DNA of 64,000 nucleotides from assembly GCF_023630175.1 (NCBI RefSeq), contig NZ_JALLIN010000001.1, positions 186,001-250,000 of the forward strand. The letters are read 5' to 3'. The DNA is from Streptomyces cellostaticus. Its GTDB lineage: Bacteria > Actinomycetota > Actinomycetes > Streptomycetales > Streptomycetaceae. The stretch's first letter is position 1. Each line of letters begins with the position of its first letter. The notes under the pieces are model-generated. The model was not told the DNA's origin. It made no database searches and saw only the letters and a program-made list of their open reading frames with translations. Made by a program: the position numbers and the translations under genes. This document shows, in pieces, positions 58,601 through 64,000 of the stretch.

Positions 58601-60250
58601 GGCGTCGACCCGGTCGGTGCGGGCTGCGACGGCGTCGCGCCGGTCTCCTCCGCGCAGGGCGGCGACGGCTCCGGCGGTGTCCCGGGCCAGGACGACCCGG
58701 CGGTGGTCCAGCAGGCGGCGGCCGGTGCGCAGGGTGCGGGCGGCGTCCGCGAGCGGCACGCCGGGGTGGGCCTCCAGGTGCGCGGCGAGCCGCTGGGCGG
58801 CGGTGTCGAGCGCGGTGGCGGTGCGGGCCGACAGGGGCAGCGCGACCGGCATGGCGGGCGTGCCGTCGGCGGGTGCGTCCTCGGCGGGCCGGCGCGGGGC
58901 CTCCTCGAGGATGACGTGGGCGTTGGTGCCGCCGATACCGAAGGCGCTGACGGCCGCCCTGCGGGGCGTGTCGCCGCGGGGCCAGTCGACGGGCGCGGCG
59001 GGGGCGTGGAACGGGGTGCCGGCCAGGGCGTCGGCGGCGGTCGTGCCGTCGCCGCGCAGGGTGGCGGGGATCGTGCCGTGGCGCAGCGCCTGCACGGCGG
59101 CGATCAGGCCGGTGACCCCGGCGGCCGTGTCGAGGTGGCCGACGGTCGACTTGACCGATCCGAGGGCGCACCAGGGGGCCGCGGCGCCGCTCCCTGCCCC
59201 GGCTTCGGCCTCGGCGGCCCGGTAGGCGAGGGTGAGCGCCTCGACCTCGATGGGGTCGCCCAGCGCGGTGCCCGTGCCGTGGCCCTGGACGTAGCCGACG
59301 GTGCGCGGCGACACACCGGCGACGGACAGCGCCTCCCGGATCACGGCCGTCTGCCCGGCGACGCCCGGCGCGGTGTAACCGGCCTTGGCGGCACCGTCGT
59401 TGTTGACCGCCGAGCCGAGGAGCACGGCGTGCACCCGGTCGCCGTCCGCGAGGGCGTCGGTGAGCCGCTTGAGGACGACGACACCGGCGCCGTTGCCGAA
59501 GACGGTGCCGTCGGCCTGCGCGCTGTACGGGCGACAGCGTCCCTCCGGCGACTCGATGCCGCCCTCGACGGGCAGGTATCCGGACCGGTGCGGCACGGTG
59601 ACGGTGACACCGCCCGCGAGGGCCACGTCGCACTCCTGGCCGAGCAGGCTCTGCACGGCCATGTGCACGGCGACGAGGGAGGTGGAGCACGCGCTCTGCA
59701 CGGTGACGGCGGGCCCGCGCAGGTTCAGCTTGTACGCGGCACGCGTGGCGAGCTGGTCGGGCTGGTTGCTCTGGAACAGCAGCGGCACGCCGAGGGTGGC
59801 GCGCAGATCGGCGCGGGGCAGCAGGTTGTGGACCAGGTACGTGCTCAGCAGCGACCCGGCGTAGACGGCCACGGGACCGGCGGAGCGGTCCGGGTCGCAG
59901 CCCGCGTCCTCCAGCGCGGCCCACGCGCACTCCAGGAAGATCCGCTGCTGCGGGTCGATGACCGACGCCTCCAGCGCGTTGTAGCCGAACAGCCGGGAGT
60001 CGAAGCCCGCGATGTCGTCGAGGACGCCCTTGGCGGGGACGTAACCCGGCGCGGTCGCCTCTGCGGCGGGCACGCCCGCGGTGGTCAGCTCCTGCGGCGT
60101 GAAGCGGGTGACGGCGTCCTCCCCCGCCACCAGCAGGCTCCACAGCTCGTCGGGGGAACCGGCTCCGGGGAAGCGCCCCGCCATGCCGATGACGGCGATG
60201 CGGCCGTCGGTCTCGTCGTCCCGGTCCGGCCGGACTGGCTCTGCGTACAC
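55661..60250 (-). CDS. Type I PKS module KS-AT-KR-carrier
   Basis: A 1,529-residue PKS. The KS (~15-440) has QSACSTSL with Cys188, QGHGTGTALGDP and KSTVGHLD. The AT (~555-870) has GHSLGEF with Ser643 and RAFHS, the malonyl-type AFH motif. The KR (~1165-1360) has ITGGLGGIGR and DYAAANAY. The carrier has DLGGHSLLAAQ with Ser1482 and looks PCP-like. There is no DH or ER, so a beta-hydroxy (statine-like, if fed by an aminoacyl chain) unit is expected. GTG at 60250 is preferred over one at 60283 because GGAG lies six bases upstream. The short N terminus (PDRDDETDG) is acidic. It overlaps the following NRPS gene by four bases. Confidence 0.93.
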   Translation of the reverse strand: MYAEPVRPDRDDETDGRIAVIGMAGRFPGAGSPDELWSLLVAGEDAVTRFTPQELTTAGVPAAEATAPGYVPAKGVLDDIAGFDSRLFGYNALEASVIDPQQRIFLECAWAALEDAGCDPDRSAGPVAVYAGSLLSTYLVHNLLPRADLRATLGVPLLFQSNQPDQLATRAAYKLNLRGPAVTVQSACSTSLVAVHMAVQSLLGQECDVALAGGVTVTVPHRSGYLPVEGGIESPEGRCRPYSAQADGTVFGNGAGVVVLKRLTDALADGDRVHAVLLGSAVNNDGAAKAGYTAPGVAGQTAVIREALSVAGVSPRTVGYVQGHGTGTALGDPIEVEALTLAYRAAEAEAGAGSGAAAPWCALGSVKSTVGHLDTAAGVTGLIAAVQALRHGTIPATLRGDGTTAADALAGTPFHAPAAPVDWPRGDTPRRAAVSAFGIGGTNAHVILEEAPRRPAEDAPADGTPAMPVALPLSARTATALDTAAQRLAAHLEAHPGVPLADAARTLRTGRRLLDHRRVVLARDTAGAVAALRGGDRRDAVAARTDRVDAPVAFLLPGQGTQLPRMALGLYDAHPVFRAALEECAALLRPLLGRDLIALLRDGTEEELRRTDLLQPAVVALGHALSRLWEHWGVRPAALLGHSLGEFTAAALSGVFDLPDALRLAAVRGRLMAETTPGAMLAVPLAEDAAAEEAAARGLDLAAVNGPEAAVLSGPADVVERAARAFEERGLRALRLPVDRAFHSALCDEAAARFADEVAKAARHAPRVPFVSGVTGDWITAEQAADPGYWARQMRAPVRFDQGLRTLTALDEGLVLVENGPGSVLTDLVRSARPGADAPRTAPAPLPSRGRRGPEDEPASAVLSLAGLWAHGASVTWEPAAPGARVTGLPGYPFERLHHWIDPGAAATPGGAAPAGAATEQDLADALHATLVWRPLGAGTAPGEAGEAADPLRGRRQTWLVLMDRRGAAQPAVDLLTARGQIVTVVRPGPEYRRVRRGVYELDPADPAQYAKLLADLRALVRTPTAILYGWGLDSGGGARDGGADETACYFGLVRLARALAEESVVNDVRLGVLTAGAFRTAPSERPDPAAAMLSGPVQVLPEEYANLRCAQIDLAAGAALDETAAQAVLGAVLTAPARLLALRDGTLLTRTVHTAERPIPAAPVRLADGATWVITGGLGGIGRTLAADLARTRGARLALLSRTAPEPDDGSGARDDGGHAAFLRELRDAGAEAVAVRADVTDAASLAAALDRVRARFGRIDGVVHAAGLPGGGSVALRGDDEARAVFAPKVDGTRHLLAALRPDEAEVLVVCSSLATLVPTYGQADYAAANAYLAAAAEAEAAAGTRRAIAVDWDMWAGAGMAADAEVPADLRALQERMLAGALTARQGARAFAALLDGPAGRHVVARPSAVVADGTLSLAVDQPTAARPAAVALPRPDLATPYAAPSTPTEQRLAEIYGEMLGIDRVGVHDDFLDLGGHSLLAAQIVARLRAEFDVEVPARAFFEGGRVADLAELIEDRILAELENQ

Positions 60251-60559
60251 GTTGGTCTCCGTTCGGTGGCTCGGTGCGGGCACCGCGCGGCGGCGGGGCG
60301 GTCGGACGGCGCGCCGTCCCCCGGCCGGCGGGCGTTCCGGCCCGTCGGCGGACGGGCATGGTCCGTGGGGGCGTTCGGCGGATGTTCGGTCCGTGGGGGG
60401 GGCGGGCGGGAGGGGCGGCCCGTCGGCGGACGGGGGACCGGGCCCCGGGCGCCGACTCGGCGGACGGATCCCGGTCCCGGGGCACGGGGCCGCGTCCGGA
60501 GGTGGGCCGGGTCGCGGTCCCGGCCGAGGGGCGGGCCGTCCGTCCGCCGGCGGTGGGGG
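60251..60559. other. Repeat-rich spacer inside the cluster
   Basis: This 309-base non-coding gap between the hydroxylase and PKS genes is the only long one in the operon. It contains two exact copies of a 16-base hairpin, CCCGTCGGCGGACGGG (60341-60356 and 60419-60434), and a direct repeat GGTCCGTGGGGG (60360-60371 and 60388-60399). It may hold an internal promoter or processing site; I cannot point to one. Confidence 0.6.
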
Positions 60560-61297
60560 TCAGACCGCCATCAGGTAGCGCTGGAAGCGGGGCATGAGGT
60601 GTTCGAGGGCACGGACCTCGGTCTCCGTCAGGTCCGGGTGCCAGACGTCCCACAGGAGGACCGCGCGCTGCTGCGTGCCCCGGTTCCACGCCTCGTGGAT
60701 GAAGCTGTCGTCGAAGAGGATGACCCTGCCCTCCTCCCAGCCGCGCTCGTCGTCGCCGACCTTGATGGCGCAGCCGGGCGGGACGATCAGCGGGAGGTGC
60801 GCGGTGAGGAGCAGGTTCACGCCGCCCGTGTGCGGGGTGATGTGGACGCCCGGGTTGAGGACGGTGAACATGCCGTCGCGCGGCCCGTGCGGGGTCGCGG
60901 CCAGCGCCTCGACGGTCTTCGGGCAGCGCTCGCGGGCCTCTTCGCGCCAGGCCCCGTCGCGGTAGATCTGGTACGTGTCCCAGCCCTGCCAGCCGAGTTC
61001 CTTGGTGTAGAGGTCCTCGTACGGGGCGAAGCGGGCCTCCGCGTCGCGCAGCGCCAGGAACTCCGCGCGGATCTCCTCGAACACGGCCTCCATCCCGGCC
61101 ACCCACGGCTGGGCGGCCGTGTCGTGCCACGGCAGGGCACTGATGCCGGGGAAGAACAGGCGGGTCGGCTCCTGGTCGTCGTGGAGGTACTCGGGGGCCT
61201 TCTCACCGACGAGGATCGCCAGGCACTCCTCGACCCGCTCCAACCCGTCGGAGCCCACGGCCTCGCGCAGCTCCGTCATCACGCTTCGTACGTCCAT
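60560..61297 (-). CDS. Aspartyl/asparaginyl beta-hydroxylase family enzyme
   Basis: A 245-residue Fe(II)/2-oxoglutarate dioxygenase of the AspH family. The iron ligands are visible as ITPHTGGVN (H156) and FIHEAWN (H201), and a late Arg in QQRAVLLWDVWHPDL should bind 2-oxoglutarate. Members in NRPS clusters hydroxylate the beta-carbon of an amino acid, free or carrier-bound (the Blm-Orf1 type in the bleomycin cluster is an example). The ATG comes one base after the stop of the C-A-T NRPS gene, and AAGGAG lies upstream within that gene. The likely substrate is therefore the residue loaded by that module; this is inference. It lies upstream of the repeat-rich spacer. Confidence 0.88.
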   Translation of the reverse strand: MDVRSVMTELREAVGSDGLERVEECLAILVGEKAPEYLHDDQEPTRLFFPGISALPWHDTAAQPWVAGMEAVFEEIRAEFLALRDAEARFAPYEDLYTKELGWQGWDTYQIYRDGAWREEARERCPKTVEALAATPHGPRDGMFTVLNPGVHITPHTGGVNLLLTAHLPLIVPPGCAIKVGDDERGWEEGRVILFDDSFIHEAWNRGTQQRAVLLWDVWHPDLTETEVRALEHLMPRFQRYLMAV

Positions 61298-61298
61298 G

Positions 61299-64000
61299 TC
61301 AGTTACTCCTTGTCGTGGGGTCGGTCCGGCCGGCGGCACGTCCCCGGGCGCGGGCCCGCGCGGCGGCGCGGCGCCGGTTGCCGCGCGCGGCCGCGTCGTC
61401 CGCCCGCGCACCGGCCGGGTCGTCGTGCGGGGCGGCGTCCGAGGCGCCGCCCGGCCCGTCGAGACCGGCGACGAACTCGGCGACGGTGGGGCGGGCGAAG
61501 ATGTCCACGAGCCGTACGGGGCGGCCGAGCCGGTCGGCCAGGTCGAGTTGCAGCCTGGCGGCGAGCAGCGAGTTGCCGCCCGCCTCGAAGAAGTTGGTGT
61601 GGCGGCCCACGGCCCGGTCGGCGCCCAGCACGCGGCGCCAGGCGTCGGCGACGAGCTGTTCGGCGCCTTCCGCCGGCGGCGCCGACGCGTCGGGGACGGC
61701 CGCCTCCGGTACGGGCAGCCGGGCCCGGTCCCGCTTGTTGGTGCGGGTGCGGGGCAGGGCGTCGAGCAGCACCACCCGTTCCGGGACGACCGGGGCGGGC
61801 AGCCGGTCGGCGAGCAGCGCCCGCAGCGCGGCGGGGGACACGTCGCCGGTGACGACCGCGTACCCGACGAGGCGGGGCGCGGACGGGGTGCCGTGGAGGG
61901 CGGCGGCGGCCTCCCGTACGTCCGGGTGGGACTCCAGGATCGCCTCGATCTCCTCCAGCTCCACGCGGTTGCCGTGGATCTTCACCAGGCCGCCGGTGCG
62001 GCCGGTGAAGGCGAGTTCGCCGTCGGGCAGCACCCGGCCGAGGTCACCGGTCCGGTACAGCGTGCCGCCGGGCCGCCACGGGTCGGGGACGTACGCGCGG
62101 CGGCTCTCCTCGGGCCTGCGGTGGTACGAGCCGGCGAGGAGGTCGCTGCGCAGGTGGATCTCGCCGACGACGCCGACCGGGCAGGGACGGCCCCGGTGGT
62201 CCAGTACCAGCGCCTCCCGGCCGGGGATGGGCCGCCCGATCGGCACGGACGACGAGAAGCGCTCCCCCGGCGTCAGCTCCCGGTGGGTGGCCAGCACGCA
62301 TTCGGTGGGCCCGTACAGGTTGTGCAGGCGGGGCCGTACGGGGCGGTCCGCCCACGCGGCGGCGAGCGACGGCGGCAGCACCTCCCCGGCGAGCAGCAGG
62401 TGCTCCAGGTCCGGGAGCGCGGCGCCGTCGCGGTCGAGGGCCTCGGTGAGCACGGTGAGGAAGCCGGGCACCGTCTGGATCTGCGTGACGCGTTCGGCGC
62501 GCAGCCAGGACGCCAGGGCCACCGGGTCGCGCCGAACGTGGTCGGCCGGGACACACAGGGCGGCACCGTGGCAGAGCGCGGCGAACACCTCGGTGTAGGC
62601 GGCGTCGTACGTGAACGGGGCCCACTGGGCGACACGGCTGCCGGGCCGCACCCCGAAGGTCTCGCCCTGCCAGTGGGCGAACTGGGCGAGCGTCGCGTGG
62701 GGCAGGACTATGCCCTTGGGGCTGCCGGTGGAGCCGGACGTGTACACCAGGCACAGCGGGTCGTCGCCGGCCGCCTTGTGCGCGGACCGGGCGGCGGACT
62801 CCGGTGCGGGCGCGGCCGGTTGACCGTCGGGCTCGGGGAGCGCCGGGTCGAGCGGCTCCACGGGGACCCCGCCGAACGTCCCGGCGGCCGCGTCCCACAG
62901 GTCCGGCAGTACGGCGAGGCAGGACTCGGCGGCGAGCACGCACAGCGGTTCGGCGTCGTCCAAGACGGCCCGCAGGCGCGCCTGCGGCGCATCGGCGTCG
63001 AGCACGGCGAACGCCGAACCGGCCTTCGCCACGCCGAGGACGGCCGCCGTCTGCGCGGGCCCGGTGGGCAGCAGCACGGACACGAACCGGCCCGGCCGCG
63101 CGCCCCGGCCGAGGAGCCGGCCGGCGATCCGGTCGCTCCAGGCGTCCAGCTCCCCGTACGTGACGGCCCGGCCGTCGTGGCGGACGGCGACCGCGTCGGG
63201 GTGCTCCGCGACACGGGCCCGGAACAGTTCGTGGACGGGGGTGGCGTGGGTCTTGCGCCAGGTGCCGGCGGGCGCGGCGGGGCGGGGCGAAGGGGTCTCG
63301 GTGTGGTGCGCGTCGACGGGGGCCGCGGCCGCCTCCGCGTCCGGGTCGTCGAGCGCCGCACGCAGCAGGGTCTCCAGGTGGCCGGTGAAGCGGGCTGCCC
63401 ACGCGGGCGTGAACCGGCCGGTCGCGAACTCCAGTACGCCGTCGATCCGGTCGGGATGCTCCTCCAGCGCCAGGGTGAGGTCGTACTTGGCGGTGCCCGT
63501 CGGGACCGGCAGCAGCTCGCCGGAGGCGTCGCCGAGCCGGACCCGGGCCGGTATCGCGTCCTGGAGGACGAGCGTGGCCTGCACGAGGGCGGGCCGTGCC
63601 GGATCGCGGGCCAGGCCGAGGGCGTCCACCAGGCGGTCGAGCGGCACCAGGGAGCGGTCGATGTCGTCCGCCAGGCACTGCCCCGTGCGCCGGGCGAGCG
63701 CGGCGAACGACACGTCGCCGCGCAGGTCCACGCGGACCGGCAGGGTGGTGACGAGGGAGCCGATCAGCCCGTCGAGGCCGGGGGCGCCCCGGTTGGCGGC
63801 GGGCACGCCGACCAGCACGTCGTCGGTGCCGCCGTACCGGCCGAGCAGCGACGCGTACACGCTGAGCAGCAGCGTGAACGGGGTGACCCGCAGCCGGGCC
63901 GCCACCGCGCGGAGTCGGGCGGTGGCGCCGGGCGCCAGTCGGAACGGCACGGTGGCACCCGCGCCGGCCGGCCGCGGGGCGGCGTCGGGGTCGGCGGGCA
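61299..64000 (-). CDS. NRPS, 5'-incomplete: C(partial)-A-T
   Basis: The 3' part of an NRPS gene that continues beyond the right edge; about 900 residues are visible. The C-terminal half of a condensation domain comes first (DDVLVGVPAANR, SLVTTLPVRVDL). The A domain has VYTSGSTGSPKGIV (A3), a divergent A4 YDAAYTEVF, NLYGPTECVL (A5) and an unusual A10 TRTNKRDRARL in which the lysine is kept. The carrier is EAGGNSLLAA. The hand-read code is D-A-T-Q-L-A-L-L-A-K, not recognised. The protein ends in an Arg-rich tail (GNRRRAAARARARGRAAG). It is followed, with one base between, by the beta-hydroxylase gene, suggesting its residue is hydroxylated. Confidence 0.92.
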   Translation of the reverse strand, partial: PADPDAAPRPAGAGATVPFRLAPGATARLRAVAARLRVTPFTLLLSVYASLLGRYGGTDDVLVGVPAANRGAPGLDGLIGSLVTTLPVRVDLRGDVSFAALARRTGQCLADDIDRSLVPLDRLVDALGLARDPARPALVQATLVLQDAIPARVRLGDASGELLPVPTGTAKYDLTLALEEHPDRIDGVLEFATGRFTPAWAARFTGHLETLLRAALDDPDAEAAAAPVDAHHTETPSPRPAAPAGTWRKTHATPVHELFRARVAEHPDAVAVRHDGRAVTYGELDAWSDRIAGRLLGRGARPGRFVSVLLPTGPAQTAAVLGVAKAGSAFAVLDADAPQARLRAVLDDAEPLCVLAAESCLAVLPDLWDAAAGTFGGVPVEPLDPALPEPDGQPAAPAPESAARSAHKAAGDDPLCLVYTSGSTGSPKGIVLPHATLAQFAHWQGETFGVRPGSRVAQWAPFTYDAAYTEVFAALCHGAALCVPADHVRRDPVALASWLRAERVTQIQTVPGFLTVLTEALDRDGAALPDLEHLLLAGEVLPPSLAAAWADRPVRPRLHNLYGPTECVLATHRELTPGERFSSSVPIGRPIPGREALVLDHRGRPCPVGVVGEIHLRSDLLAGSYHRRPEESRRAYVPDPWRPGGTLYRTGDLGRVLPDGELAFTGRTGGLVKIHGNRVELEEIEAILESHPDVREAAAALHGTPSAPRLVGYAVVTGDVSPAALRALLADRLPAPVVPERVVLLDALPRTRTNKRDRARLPVPEAAVPDASAPPAEGAEQLVADAWRRVLGADRAVGRHTNFFEAGGNSLLAARLQLDLADRLGRPVRLVDIFARPTVAEFVAGLDGPGGASDAAPHDDPAGARADDAAARGNRRRAAARARARGRAAGRTDPTTRSN

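Noticed and set aside
55665..61130. Extension of the two-module NRPS frame upstream to 61130
   Set aside because: Residues upstream of 55664 are Arg/Pro-rich out-of-frame sequence over the PKS, and the GTG at 55664 fits the operon overlap pattern.
55808..61852. A ~2,000-codon plus-strand open frame opposite the PKS and hydroxylase
   Set aside because: It spans several real minus-strand genes and shows no protein family features.

Overview
This window looks like a linear stretch of a Streptomyces (or close actinomycete) chromosome. The base composition is very GC-rich with strong GC bias at third codon positions. The gene families are typical of the genus: STAS and SpoIIE phosphatase signalling, an Endo H glycosidase, a large ATP-binding LuxR regulator, a PaaX-like regulator, PadR/DrrAB-type ABC genes, and modular PKS/NRPS genes.

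Positions 1-34,400 are mostly accessory or housekeeping genes in short operons. First come an anti-sigma-factor antagonist, a membrane-lipid gene group (PAP2 phosphatase, YihY/BrkB protein, PAP2-diacylglycerol kinase fusion) and an 825-residue PAS-GAF-SpoIIE-HATPase sensor phosphatase. Two small phage-like proteins follow, then a 1,262-residue protein of 13 Ig-like repeats with no signal peptide, a LuxR-type ATPase regulator and an Endo H. Next are a PaaX-like/GNAT pair divergent from a membrane-anchored hydrolase, an AraC regulator with a perfect 28-bp palindrome in its 5' coding end, and an HSL-type esterase. A SWIM/SNF2 helicase pair and a PadR-regulated ABC exporter come after that. The section ends with a broken Ser/Thr kinase gene, a group of small zinc-ribbon and membrane proteins, and a large HTH regulator behind a strong hairpin. 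Several perfect GC-rich hairpins act as plausible terminators at gene ends.

Positions 34,556-64,000 are one minus-strand hybrid NRPS-PKS gene cluster that continues past the right edge. Most genes in it overlap by 1-4 bases or nearly abut. In transcription order they are: NRPS (C-A-T, 5' end missing), an aspartyl/asparaginyl beta-hydroxylase, PKS (KS-AT-KR-carrier), NRPS (C-A[MOx]-T-Cy-A[Ox]-T), PKS (KS-AT-KR-DH-carrier), NRPS (C-A-T), a C-less A-T protein, and an AvtA-type aminotransferase.

The two-module NRPS is the most striking gene. Both of its adenylation domains are interrupted by an oxidase: a luciferase-like FMN monooxygenase between A4 and A5 of a glycine-like A domain, and a SagB/EpoB-type thiazoline oxidase between A8 and A9 of a cysteine A domain that follows a heterocyclization domain. 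If the line is collinear, the product would carry an amino acid X (possibly beta-hydroxylated), a reduced C2 unit, an oxidised glycine, a thiazole, a second reduced C2 unit (possibly dehydrated), and an amino acid Y. I do not recognise a known product with this plan. No thioesterase, phosphopantetheinyl transferase, MbtH-like protein or cluster-specific regulator is visible in the window, so the cluster probably extends to the right.
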